This document shows, piece after piece, positions 18,366-26,097 of a stretch of DNA of 64,000 nucleotides (position 1 is its first letter; each line of letters starts with the position of its first letter). The position numbers and the translations under genes are program-made. Below the pieces are notes generated by a model, which was not told where the DNA came from, ran no database searches, and saw only the letters and a list, made by a program, of their open reading frames with translations. Source of the stretch: AAA164-E04 sp964342825 (GTDB taxonomy: Bacteria; Verrucomicrobiota; Verrucomicrobiia; Limisphaerales; AAA164-E04); assembly GCA_964342825.1 (NCBI GenBank), contig CAYFHO010000009.1, positions 45,026 through 109,025 on the forward strand. The letters are read 5' to 3'.

Positions 18366-18866
18366 ATGCGTTACCAGATGAAAGAAAAACTATGGGCTTT
18401 TGGGGATGATTACAGAATACAGGATTCCGAAGGCAAAGACGTGTTTTTTGTAGACGGTAAAGGATTCAGCGTGGGGAAGAAACTCTCTTTCCAGGATATG
18501 CAAGGGCAGGAATTAGCCTTCATCAGTCAAAAACTATTTAGTTTCAGAAGTACTTTCAATATTTACAGGCAGGGTCAACTCTTTGCCGAAGTCGTCAAGG
18601 AGATCTCATTATTCAAATCAAAATTCACCGTGGATGTCCCTGGCCCCAATGATTACTCGGTCTCTGGAAATTTCATGAATTTTGAATATGAGTTTGAACG
18701 ATCAGGAAAAACTGTTGCCCACGTTTCAAAGAAATTCTTCTCCTGGGGAGACTCCTATGGCATCGATATCGTACCTGGCGAAGATGATATCACAGTCCTG
18801 GCAACAGCAGTCGTCATCGATATGGTTTGTCACAGCAAAGACACAGGACATCCAGGCTTGATGTAG
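18366..18866 (+). CDS. LURP-one-related (LOR/YxjI) family protein
   Basis: 166 residues forming the tubby-like beta-barrel pattern of the LURP-one-related family: an opening KEKLWAFGDDYRIQD, then repeating strands with Gly-Lys turns, FSFRSTFNIYRQGQLFAEVVKE, and a terminal hydrophobic helix (DDITVLATAVVIDMVCHS) that packs inside the barrel. Family members are of unknown biochemical function; relatives of the fold bind membrane lipids. It stands alone, with gaps of about 200 and 145 bases on either side. Confidence 0.85.
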   Translation: MRYQMKEKLWAFGDDYRIQDSEGKDVFFVDGKGFSVGKKLSFQDMQGQELAFISQKLFSFRSTFNIYRQGQLFAEVVKEISLFKSKFTVDVPGPNDYSVSGNFMNFEYEFERSGKTVAHVSKKFFSWGDSYGIDIVPGEDDITVLATAVVIDMVCHSKDTGHPGLM

Positions 18867-19011
18867 AGATGTGAAAAAATTGCCTCTTTTCTGGATTCGC
18901 ACTTGATAAAACATCGTTGATTTGCAACCCATATGTCTGTTGTTGATTATCAATTCATGACTCCAAGCCTATGCGCAAAGATCATGGATCCATATCAAAA
19001 ACAGATCACCG

Positions 19012-19551
19012 ATGAATTCGATACAGGGAAAACCGCCGGAGGAACCAGAACAAGTTTTGCAAGAAACTGAGGTTGTCTGGTTCGTTGCGCATACACGCCC
19101 TCGTTGTGAAAAAAAGTTACGCCTGTATCTGGATCGCGAATCGATATACAACATTCTCCCAACGATTAAGACGGTACATAAATACCGTGGTAAAACCGTC
19201 GCTTTCGATAAACCTTTGTTTCCGGGTTATGTTTTCCTGAAGATTCACCCACTCAGCCGGCAAAAAGTTTTTCAAAGTGATTACGTGGCCAATCTGTTGG
19301 ATGTTCCGGATCAAGCTGGTTTCGACGAACAATTGGGTGACATCTTGGAGGCCATTGAAAGCGGGTATGAACTTCAACTTGCGCCTGAAATAGGAGTAGG
19401 CAAACGCGTCATGATCAAATCAGGCCCCATGCGGGGTGTGGAAGGATGGGTTGAAGATCGCTACGGAATGACCACAGTCCTTCTCCGGTTGGACTTTATT
19501 GGGCAAGCAGCGGCTCTATCCATGCAAGCGGATATGCTTGAGTTAATTTGA
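19012..19551 (+). CDS. NusG paralogue (RfaH/UpxY-like antiterminator)
   Basis: 179 residues. The NGN domain (about 20-120) has WFVAHTRPRCEKKL and the PLFPGYVFLKI strand; a KOW domain (about 128-178) has VGKRVMIKSGPMRGVEGWV. Such paralogues bind RNA polymerase and reduce pausing on particular operons, often polysaccharide loci. Housekeeping NusG is normally next to secE and ribosomal genes, which are absent here, so I read this as a specialised paralogue. Its stop codon (TGA) shares one base with the ATG of the NUDIX gene, showing tight translational coupling. Confidence 0.88.
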   Translation: MNSIQGKPPEEPEQVLQETEVVWFVAHTRPRCEKKLRLYLDRESIYNILPTIKTVHKYRGKTVAFDKPLFPGYVFLKIHPLSRQKVFQSDYVANLLDVPDQAGFDEQLGDILEAIESGYELQLAPEIGVGKRVMIKSGPMRGVEGWVEDRYGMTTVLLRLDFIGQAAALSMQADMLELI

Positions 19552-20075
19552 TGTCTCCTAACTCTCTCCAGATTGCAACCTTGCTCTATTGCTTCAATGC
19601 AGATGGAAAAGTTTTACTCATGCAAAGAAAACGCCAGCCAAATCAAGGGCTTTGGAGTCCTCCCGGAGGGAAATTAAATCAAAAACAGGGCGAATCTCCA
19701 CATGCATGCGCCGCCAGGGAAGCTGGTGAAGAACTGGGTATCGCTGCAAAACCGGAGGATTTTATGCTCACCGGTATCGTCAGTGAAAAAGCTTATGAAG
19801 GTGAACAACACTGGATGATGTTTCTTTTTAAGTATAAAGGTTATTTGTTAAATCTGCCCCCCGCTCATGAGGAAGGACACTTTGATTTTTTCAGTTTCAG
19901 CCAAATAGAAAATCTCAATATTCCAGATACAGACAGAAATTTCATCTGGCCGCTTTTCAGAAAACACAGCAAGGGTTTCTTTGCAGTGGAATGTGATTGT
20001 CAATTAGGCAACGACTTTAACTGGAAAATGTTGCAATCAAATCCAGCTACCAGCAACTTGGATCAGTATGATTGA
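19551..20075 (+). CDS. NUDIX hydrolase
   Basis: 174 residues; hydrolyses a nucleoside diphosphate linked to another moiety (MutT-like). The Nudix box is GKLNQKQGESPHACAA followed by REAGEELGI. The REAxEE core is intact, but the first loop has seven residues between Gly and Glu instead of five. The opening IATLLYCFNADGKVLLMQRKR and GLWSPPGGK fit 8-oxo-dGTPase or dihydroneopterin-triphosphate-type members; the substrate is open. I chose the ATG at 19551 over the TTG three bases upstream. The 3' end overlaps tadA by 8 bases. Confidence 0.9.
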   Translation: MSPNSLQIATLLYCFNADGKVLLMQRKRQPNQGLWSPPGGKLNQKQGESPHACAAREAGEELGIAAKPEDFMLTGIVSEKAYEGEQHWMMFLFKYKGYLLNLPPAHEEGHFDFFSFSQIENLNIPDTDRNFIWPLFRKHSKGFFAVECDCQLGNDFNWKMLQSNPATSNLDQYD

Positions 20076-20544
20076 TTTGCATAGTGACGACTATTTCATG
20101 TCCGAAGCCCTTCGTCAGGCCAGGCGTGCCTTTGCTTCCGATGAAGTTCCAGTTGGGGCAGTGATCGTCCATGAAGAACGAATTATTGCCAGGGCCTTCA
20201 ATCAAGTGGAGGTTTTGAAGGATGCCACTGCCCATGCCGAAATGCTGGCATTAACTCAGGCTCAATCTGTTATAGATGACTGGCGTTTGAATGAATGTTC
20301 TCTGTATGTTACCAAGGAACCTTGCCCGATGTGTGCTGGAGCAATCGTCCATACTAGAATTAAACGAGTGATTTTTGGAATTGCCGATCCGAAGGCAGGA
20401 GCCGCAGGCAGTGCAATCAACATCCTGCAATTTCCAAGTCTAAACCATCGTTGTGAAATATTGTCGGGTATTCGTGAGGAAGAATCTCTGGCGATGATCC
20501 AGGCCTTTTTCTCCCAAAAACGCTCCAACAAGCAGGGTAATTGA
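20068..20544 (+). CDS. tadA: TadA, tRNA adenosine-34 deaminase
   Basis: Converts A34 to inosine in the tRNA-Arg(ACG) anticodon. The zinc deaminase motifs are intact: HAEMLAL with the catalytic Glu, and PCPMCAGAIVHTRI with both Cys ligands. The adjacent VIFGIADPKAGAAGS and the terminal FFSQKR are typical of TadA rather than cytidine or guanine deaminases. 158 residues. It overlaps the NUDIX gene by 8 bases, making the third member of a coupled operon. Confidence 0.95.
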   Translation: MIDLHSDDYFMSEALRQARRAFASDEVPVGAVIVHEERIIARAFNQVEVLKDATAHAEMLALTQAQSVIDDWRLNECSLYVTKEPCPMCAGAIVHTRIKRVIFGIADPKAGAAGSAINILQFPSLNHRCEILSGIREEESLAMIQAFFSQKRSNKQGN

Positions 20545-20829
20545 ACGGTCGAGTGTGCTTTTCAACGTGCTGCTATCCGAAGATGGATCTCGTTTTATCT
20601 GTATTTGTGAGCGGGCAACTTAGACATCTCATGTTTTTGTTTAAATTGAGATTTAAAACTGGAAATCACCTCTCTTGCTGCTCATATCGTATTTAACACA
20701 TTTATAATAGAGTAGATACAGCCATTTAAGCCCGATTCCATTTAGCCCCCCCCAGAGCAAAAGAGCTTAATTTTAATTTTTGTTTATTTTTTGTCTTGAT
20801 TAAGTTCATGTTCGTGCAACTTTAATTTC
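20545..20829. other. 285-base intergenic region, no gene recognised
   Basis: AT-rich spacer between tadA and the small membrane-protein gene. It contains a run of eight cytosines near 20750 and long T-rich tracts just before the next start. A TATAAT hexamer lies near 20706, but with no properly spaced -35 box. The promoter for the downstream small-protein cluster must be in here. No tRNA, ORF of note or riboswitch was recognised. Confidence 0.4.
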
Positions 20830-21078
20830 ATGGCACAAACCTTTGTAACAGATCAAACGGAAGCTGCGTCAATTGCGGCTAATCACCAACTTCATGAAGT
20901 TCAGGCTATGAACAAAATAGACACTCCATTTTGGACCGCTGCGTTTTTGAGTTTCGTAGCTAGTGTCAGTCTCTGGTTTTTGGTGGATAGGTTAACAGGC
21001 ATATTTGTAGGTATATGGGTTCCCAGTATCTTAGCTTTGTGGTGCGGGATTCGCCTTCGATTAAACGATTCAAAATAA
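20830..21078 (+). CDS. Small two-helix membrane protein, unknown
   Basis: 82 residues that I do not recognise. A polar N-terminus (about 30 residues) is followed by two hydrophobic segments, roughly 34-52 (WTAAFLSFVASVSLWFLV) and 56-74 (GIFVGIWVPSILALWCGI), and a basic end. It is probably an inner-membrane protein. It is the first of three closely spaced plus-strand genes that end at a strong terminator (21907-21954). Spacing to the next gene is 10 bases, with that gene's Shine-Dalgarno overlapping this stop codon. Confidence 0.65.
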   Translation: MAQTFVTDQTEAASIAANHQLHEVQAMNKIDTPFWTAAFLSFVASVSLWFLVDRLTGIFVGIWVPSILALWCGIRLRLNDSK

Positions 21079-21083
21079 GGAGG
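21077..21083 (+). promoter_or_regulatory. Strong Shine-Dalgarno of the 66-residue gene
   Basis: AAGGAGG, five bases before the ATG at 21089 and overlapping the TAA stop of the previous gene. It confirms that the tiny downstream frame is really translated, and probably coupled to the upstream gene. Confidence 0.75.
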
Positions 21084-21088
21084 ACTTT

Positions 21089-21289
21089 ATGCTATTATCT
21101 CTCGTTGTTTTTGGATTTGGCCTAATCGTGACTTTCATTGTCGCTTTAGGATTGATCAATGCTCAAGACCTACGCTCACGCCAGCGTGCGCAGGACTTTC
21201 AATTCGGACTTACCAGCTCAAGCAGATCTACTTCCGCTGCCAGTAGCGGCAAAGAAACCTCCACAAAACTTGAACAGCAAGCTGCTTAG
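21089..21289 (+). CDS. Small single-pass membrane protein, unknown
   Basis: 66 residues: one N-terminal membrane segment (LLSLVVFGFGLIVTFIVALGL), then a polar Ser/Gln-rich cytoplasmic or periplasmic tail. No family recognised. Its reality is supported by a near-ideal Shine-Dalgarno and by its place between a two-helix membrane protein and a CIA30-domain protein on the same strand. It could be a small subunit or assembly factor of a membrane complex; that is speculation from context. Confidence 0.6.
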   Translation: MLLSLVVFGFGLIVTFIVALGLINAQDLRSRQRAQDFQFGLTSSSRSTSAASSGKETSTKLEQQAA

Positions 21290-21316
21290 CTTGAAGTTGC
21301 TTAACGTCGAACAGTA

Positions 21317-21889
21317 ATGAATCATCTAAATCTCCTACTTGCCGCTATGACTCTACTCGCAGCAGAAAACCACGTTTTGAACGCCAAGGATAGTTTCGTT
21401 CTGGATTTTTCGGACCGGGAACATTCAAATATTCAATGGCGCATCACAGATGACGGAGTGATGGGTGGTTTGTCAAAAGGCTACTTCGAGATCAGCCCTC
21501 ATGGTATCCTGGAATTTGGGGGCAAATTGTCCCTGGACAATAATGGAGGATTTTCGTCTGTTCGCAGTAGTGACGTTAATTTGGACTTAAGTGAACAAGC
21601 AGGAATAGCTTTGAGGGTCAAAGGCGATGGTCGTACTTACCAATTCAGGCTAAACACGGATGCACGTTATTGGTCGTATGAAGTATCTTTTAGCGCTGAG
21701 TTCCAAACTCAGAAAAATCAGTGGCTTGATATTCGCATTCCCTTTGAGAATTTCAGAGCGGGATTTAGGGGACGCTCTCTGAACGATGTGAAACTCGACC
21801 CATCTAAGGTTAGACGTATCGGAATCTTGCTTGGGGACAAAAAGCCTGGGCCCTTTTTACTTAAAATAGACTCTATCAGTTCCTACTAG
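21317..21889 (+). CDS. CIA30-domain (NDUFAF1-like) protein
   Basis: 190 residues with a short hydrophobic leader (LNLLLAAMTLLAA), then a jelly-roll domain reading WRITDDGVMGGLSKG, GFSSVRSS, GIALRVKGDGRTYQFRLNT and a terminal RIGILLGDKKPGPFLLKIDSI. This is the CIA30 pattern named after the mitochondrial complex I assembly factor NDUFAF1; bacterial members are uncharacterised carbohydrate-binding-like proteins. It is the last gene of a three-gene cluster, 27 bases after the previous stop and followed by a clear terminator. Confidence 0.88.
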   Translation: MNHLNLLLAAMTLLAAENHVLNAKDSFVLDFSDREHSNIQWRITDDGVMGGLSKGYFEISPHGILEFGGKLSLDNNGGFSSVRSSDVNLDLSEQAGIALRVKGDGRTYQFRLNTDARYWSYEVSFSAEFQTQKNQWLDIRIPFENFRAGFRGRSLNDVKLDPSKVRRIGILLGDKKPGPFLLKIDSISSY

Positions 21890-21906
21890 AGGAGTTCGGT
21901 TTCAGG

Positions 21907-21954
21907 AAGGGAGTTTAGCTACTTTGAATTGTCAAGTAGCTACTCCCTTTTTTT
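21907..21954 (+). terminator. Rho-independent terminator after the CIA30 gene
   Basis: Long stem: AAGGGAGTTTAGCTACTT (21907-21924) pairs with AAGTAGCTACTCCCTT (21934-21949), with a two-base bulge and a nine-base loop. A run of seven T continues from 21948. It ends the cluster starting at 20830. Confidence 0.88.
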
Positions 21955-22054
21955 GGGTAGCCACGGAGATTTTCTACATAGCAGGTTGCTTGATCTCTAA
22001 TCCATCTCTATAGCTACCAAATATTGCCTTGGCTCGACCGTAAAATGAACCGCT

Positions 22055-22363
22055 TCAACTAACCGTCAACAGGGAAACTCGAATGTTTTCTTCAGTCCTT
22101 GTCACTCCATTCGCTTTGGGATCCAATTGCGGTTCTCCATCCACGAGAAATAAATATCTGTGATTGCCAGAGTGCATAGGTAACTGCAAATGCCAAGCTC
22201 CATCCGGCATCCGCTGCATTGGATGGTCATCACCATTCCAGTGGTTAAAATCACCAATCAAAGTAACCTTTTTCGCCTTGGGTGCAAAATAACTGAAGTT
22301 GACGGGTACGACGGTACGCTTTGCAGAGTAGCGATTCACACCCATTGCTGATTGTTCTCTCAT
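22055..22363 (-). CDS. Stand-alone CBM48 (glycogen-binding) mini-protein
   Basis: 102 residues that are essentially one CBM48/AMPK-type glycogen-binding domain: VNFSYFAPKAKKVTLIGDFNHWN, with the conserved Trp, then GAWHLQLPM, HRYLFLVDGEPQLDPKA and the terminal strand. No catalytic domain is attached, unlike branching enzyme or pullulanase. It may tether glycogen metabolism or regulate an enzyme; function unknown. Monocistronic, transcribed away from the downstream aminotransferase gene. Confidence 0.85.
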   Translation of the reverse strand: MREQSAMGVNRYSAKRTVVPVNFSYFAPKAKKVTLIGDFNHWNGDDHPMQRMPDGAWHLQLPMHSGNHRYLFLVDGEPQLDPKANGVTRTEENIRVSLLTVS

Positions 22364-22563
22364 AAATTTTATAGGGTCCTTCCTAATCCCAATTTTCCTC
22401 CCCTGAATGAGAGGTTCAAACCTTACTCTTCATTCCATCTGAAGAGATAAACGTTGGTGAAGAAAGCATATGCCGTACCCGTCTTCAAGTTACTTTGGCG
22501 ATTTTTTTGGAGCTTTCGCTTTACAAAGTTGCCAATGACCGCATTTCCCCTTAGAAAAAACCC

Positions 22564-23676
22564 ATGCAGACATCTCAACCATTCGTTCCACCGACAAGAT
22601 TATTACTTGGCCCTGGTCCCAGCAATGCCGCTCCCAGTGTACTAAAAGCACTCTCCAATCCTCTGCTTGGACATTTGGACCCGGCTTTTATAGGCATGAT
22701 GGAGGAGATTAAATCCATGCTCCGACAGGTTTTTCAGACTGAAAATGCAATGACTTTTCCGGTGAGCGGCACAGGTAGTGCAGGTATGGAATTTTGCTTT
22801 GTGAATCTAATTGAACCCGGGGACGATGTGATCATTTGTATCAATGGAGTCTTCGGAATGCGAATGGCCGATCTGGCTGAACGTTGTGGAGCCAATGTCA
22901 TCAAGGTGGAATCACCTTGGGGTGAAATCATTCGCCCGGAACAGGTCCAGGAGGCGATCAGTGGCAAATCACCTAAACTGGTGGCTCTTGTGCATGCTGA
23001 AACTTCTACTGGAGCCCTGACACCTGTCGAGGAGATTTCAAAAATTGCCCACGATGCCGGAGCCTTGATGTTGCTGGACACAGTCACATCGCTTGGGGGA
23101 TGTGAAGTCGATATTGACGGTTGGAATATTGACGCCGTGTATAGTGGAACTCAAAAATGTCTGAGCTGTCCTCCAGGCTTGGCACCTGTTTCCCTGAGTG
23201 AACGAGCATTGGAGGTCGCGACCCATAGAAAGTCCAAGGTTCAAAGTTGGTATTTGGACGTGAATCTACTCTCTGGATACTGGGGAACTGAAAGGGTTTA
23301 TCACCACACCGCACCAATTTCCATGAATTATGCTTTGCATGAGGCATTATGTCTCGTGCTGGAAGAAGGTTTGAAATCAAGATGGACTCGCCATCAAAAA
23401 AACCATGAGAGATTGGTGGACGGTCTGAAAAGACTCGGTTTAGGCATCGCTTCTCAAGAAGGTCACCAATTGTGGCAGCTCAATGCTGTCACCGTTCCAG
23501 ATGGCACCGATGAAGCGCTGGTGCGTAAACGTTTGCTGGAGGATTTCCAGATTGAAGTTGGAGCAGGCCTGGGCCCTATGAAAGGTAAAATCTGGCGGGT
23601 GGGATTAATGGGAGAATCATCCCAATCAGACTATGTCGATCGGTATCTCGATGCCATGACAAGCATTCTAAAATAG
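22564..23676 (+). CDS. Alanine-glyoxylate aminotransferase family protein
   Basis: 370-residue PLP class V aminotransferase (AGXT/serine-glyoxylate group). It has LLLGPGPSNAAPSVLKA at the start, GTGSAGME for phosphate binding, ALVHAETSTG, LLDTVTSLGG with the Asp contacting the pyridine, and the PLP lysine in SGTQKCLSCPPGL. The end, VGLMGESSQSDYV, is typical. It probably transaminates glyoxylate with alanine or serine. Gaps of about 200 and 75 bases on either side suggest its own transcript. Confidence 0.92.
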   Translation: MQTSQPFVPPTRLLLGPGPSNAAPSVLKALSNPLLGHLDPAFIGMMEEIKSMLRQVFQTENAMTFPVSGTGSAGMEFCFVNLIEPGDDVIICINGVFGMRMADLAERCGANVIKVESPWGEIIRPEQVQEAISGKSPKLVALVHAETSTGALTPVEEISKIAHDAGALMLLDTVTSLGGCEVDIDGWNIDAVYSGTQKCLSCPPGLAPVSLSERALEVATHRKSKVQSWYLDVNLLSGYWGTERVYHHTAPISMNYALHEALCLVLEEGLKSRWTRHQKNHERLVDGLKRLGLGIASQEGHQLWQLNAVTVPDGTDEALVRKRLLEDFQIEVGAGLGPMKGKIWRVGLMGESSQSDYVDRYLDAMTSILK

Positions 23677-23751
23677 TAATGACTGCTACTTGAGCAATCT
23701 CTGGAGTGAATCTCACGCTAGCTAATCCAAGCCCAATGTGGTTTGAAATCA

Positions 23752-24600
23752 ATGCGATCGGTCCAACTTAAAAGGAATCAAAGGGTGATCTGGCTTTGCA
23801 AGTTCTTACTGGCTTTAGGCTTTCTGTACCTGGCACTCAGATGGTTCGAATACAAGCAAACGTATCAGCCCAGCCTAAACCTCGTTTCCACCGCCAAAGA
23901 TGCCAGTCCCGCCGCTCAGGATCTGATGATTCAAACGGGTGGTAAAGATACAATTAACGCATGGATGATTCCATGCCCAAGCGGGGCGAAGTATGAAGAT
24001 TGGCTGATCGTATTTTCACACGGAAATGCGGGAAATATCACGCATCGACAGGACCTCTACCAAACATGGCTGGACCTTGGATTTAACATGCTGGCCTATG
24101 ATTATAGAGGTTACGGGAAGAGTGATGGGCGTCCTTCAGAAAAAAATACTTATGAAGATCTCTCTGCCGTCCTGAGCTGGGCCGTTGAAAACGGATGGAA
24201 TCAGGACCGTATTCTGTTGATGGGTAAATCGCTCGGCGGAGGTGTGGCTTCAGAGCTGGCCATGAAAAACGAATGGGCAGGCTTGATCTTACATTCCACA
24301 TTCACAAGCATCCCCGATGTTGGATCGGAGTTGTTTCCTTTCCTCCCGGTAAAACTCATTTCCACCATTCGGCATGACACTAATTCAAAGTTAGCTAGTA
24401 TTCATATACCATTGCTGATTCTTCACAGCCCGGAAGACAATCTGATCAGATTTCGCCATGCTGAACAAAATTTTAAAGCAGCCAATGAGCCCAAGATGCT
24501 GCATCCAATCACCGGAGATCATAATGATTCAGAATGGGAGAGAAGGGCATCGTTAAAAGCTGGAATAGATGCCTTCATGAGCATGATAAAGGAACGCTAA
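23752..24600 (+). CDS. Membrane-anchored alpha/beta hydrolase (ABHD/BEM46-like)
   Basis: 282 residues from the ATG at 23752. An N-terminal hydrophobic segment (WLCKFLLALGFLYLAL) probably anchors it in the membrane. The hydrolase core has VFSHGNAGNITHR (oxyanion region), YDYRGYGKSDG and nucleophile GKSLGGG (GxSxG); the late Asp and His are in LILHSPEDNLI and ITGDHND. The group is similar to BEM46/ABHD13 serine hydrolases of unknown substrate. It is followed 39 bases later by an aminotransferase gene. Confidence 0.88.
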   Translation: MRSVQLKRNQRVIWLCKFLLALGFLYLALRWFEYKQTYQPSLNLVSTAKDASPAAQDLMIQTGGKDTINAWMIPCPSGAKYEDWLIVFSHGNAGNITHRQDLYQTWLDLGFNMLAYDYRGYGKSDGRPSEKNTYEDLSAVLSWAVENGWNQDRILLMGKSLGGGVASELAMKNEWAGLILHSTFTSIPDVGSELFPFLPVKLISTIRHDTNSKLASIHIPLLILHSPEDNLIRFRHAEQNFKAANEPKMLHPITGDHNDSEWERRASLKAGIDAFMSMIKER

Positions 24601-24639
24601 AATCTGGACGGATCCCCTCCCCTGCTTTATCCCTTGTGA

Positions 24640-25947
24640 ATGGTATCCAAAGCCAATGTTAACCATCTAGATCACAAGCAGTTTTCAGAGTTGGGCCGCC
24701 GGATTGAGGCACCTCCGATTTCCTGGCTCATGGAACAAAAACTGAAATATCCCGACATCATCTCATTGGCAGCCGGATTCACCGATGGTCCTTCTTTGCC
24801 AATTTCAGAGACACAAAGCATATTCACTCGTCTTACCAAAACGAAGAAACGGGCAATGGATTGCCTGCAATATGGAGTCGGAGCAGGTCGCGATTTGCTT
24901 CGAGAATTGACGTCAAAAAGAATTGCTGAACTGGATGGGTTGGATCCGATGCATCCTTGCTATCGAACGAATCGAGTGATCATGACACATGGAAGCCAGC
25001 AGTTCCTGTATCTTTTGACCGAAGCGCTATGCGATCAGGGAGACATTGTCCTGGTGGAGGCTCCGACCTATTTTGTTTACTTGGGAATTCTTCAAAGCTT
25101 CGGGACCAAAACCAAAAGTATTCCCATGGAAACGGATGGCCTCGATCTCGAATACCTAAAAAACAAATTGGAGGAGTTAAAGGAATCTGGAGAAATTAAA
25201 AGAGTCAAAATGCTCTATCTGGTCTCCTATTTTCAAAATCCTACCGGCATTAGCACATCGATTGAAAAGAAGAAAGCAGCACTGCGATTGTTGAAATCTT
25301 ACGAGAAACACGCAGGACACCCCATTTATATTTTGGAGGACGCTGCCTACCGCGAGTTGAAATTTCCCAATACAGAGGAAACGCCCTCGATGCTCACTCT
25401 TCCGGGCGCAAGTCAACGTGTCATTTACTCAGGAACCTACAGCAAGCCCTTTGCGACGGGAATTCGTGTAGGATTCGGGTTTCTTCCAGAGCCACTACGA
25501 ACCATTGTAATGAGGATTAAGGGCAATCACGACTTTGGCACTTCTAATTTGCTGCAGTCCGTTTTGGAAGAAGCCATTCAATCGAGGCTTTATCACGATC
25601 ATATCTCCAGCCTACAGGCTCGCTACCAGAAAAAGGCTCACCGAATGAAACGTTTCATTCAAACCACTTTTCCTGAACAACTCACATGGGAGTCTCCCAC
25701 AGGTGGACTTTACTTTTGGGTCAAGGCTCCCAACCGTATTTCTACGGGACCTCAAAGTGCGTTATTTAAACGAGCCCTAAAGGAAAAGGTGATGTATGTA
25801 CCCGGGATTTATACTTATGCCAAGGATCTGGCAGTTAACAAGTTCGATCATGCCATGCGTATTAGTTTTGGAAATGCTTCACTCAAAGAAATTAAGGAAG
25901 GAATCGAACGCCTTGGAAGAGCCATCAAATCACTCAACGTCAAATAA
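24640..25947 (+). CDS. PLP aminotransferase, class I/II (Aro8-like)
   Basis: 435 residues. Fold type I, resembling the aminotransferase half of MocR regulators and alpha-aminoadipate/aromatic aminotransferases, but with no helix-turn-helix. It has ISLAAGFTDGPSLP, QYGVGAGRDLLREL, THGSQQFLYLL, PTYFVYLG, the NPTG motif (YFQNPTGIS), ILEDAAYRELKF, and the PLP lysine in SGTYSKPFATGIRVGF. Substrate unknown. It ends a plus-strand pair with the hydrolase and meets the dapL terminator. Confidence 0.9.
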   Translation: MVSKANVNHLDHKQFSELGRRIEAPPISWLMEQKLKYPDIISLAAGFTDGPSLPISETQSIFTRLTKTKKRAMDCLQYGVGAGRDLLRELTSKRIAELDGLDPMHPCYRTNRVIMTHGSQQFLYLLTEALCDQGDIVLVEAPTYFVYLGILQSFGTKTKSIPMETDGLDLEYLKNKLEELKESGEIKRVKMLYLVSYFQNPTGISTSIEKKKAALRLLKSYEKHAGHPIYILEDAAYRELKFPNTEETPSMLTLPGASQRVIYSGTYSKPFATGIRVGFGFLPEPLRTIVMRIKGNHDFGTSNLLQSVLEEAIQSRLYHDHISSLQARYQKKAHRMKRFIQTTFPEQLTWESPTGGLYFWVKAPNRISTGPQSALFKRALKEKVMYVPGIYTYAKDLAVNKFDHAMRISFGNASLKEIKEGIERLGRAIKSLNVK

Positions 25948-25979
25948 AAAGCCAGGATGCCCAATGAGGACATCCTGGC
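25943..25979 (-). terminator. Terminator for dapL (minus strand)
   Basis: Stem GCCAGGATG (25951-25959) with CATCCTGGC (25971-25979). On the minus strand the hairpin is followed by a TTTTTATTTG tract (25950-25941), so it terminates dapL transcription about 120 bases after its stop. It lies directly after the convergent aminotransferase stop and may work in both directions. Confidence 0.75.
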
Positions 25980-26097
25980 CATGAAAAATCTAACTCATCT
26001 GTGTCTGCTCATTTCTGAGAGGTGGCGGCACACCGCGAGCCCAATCTACTCCATCAGAAAATCTGGTTTACCAAATGAGTGCTAGAGTATTTGTTGC

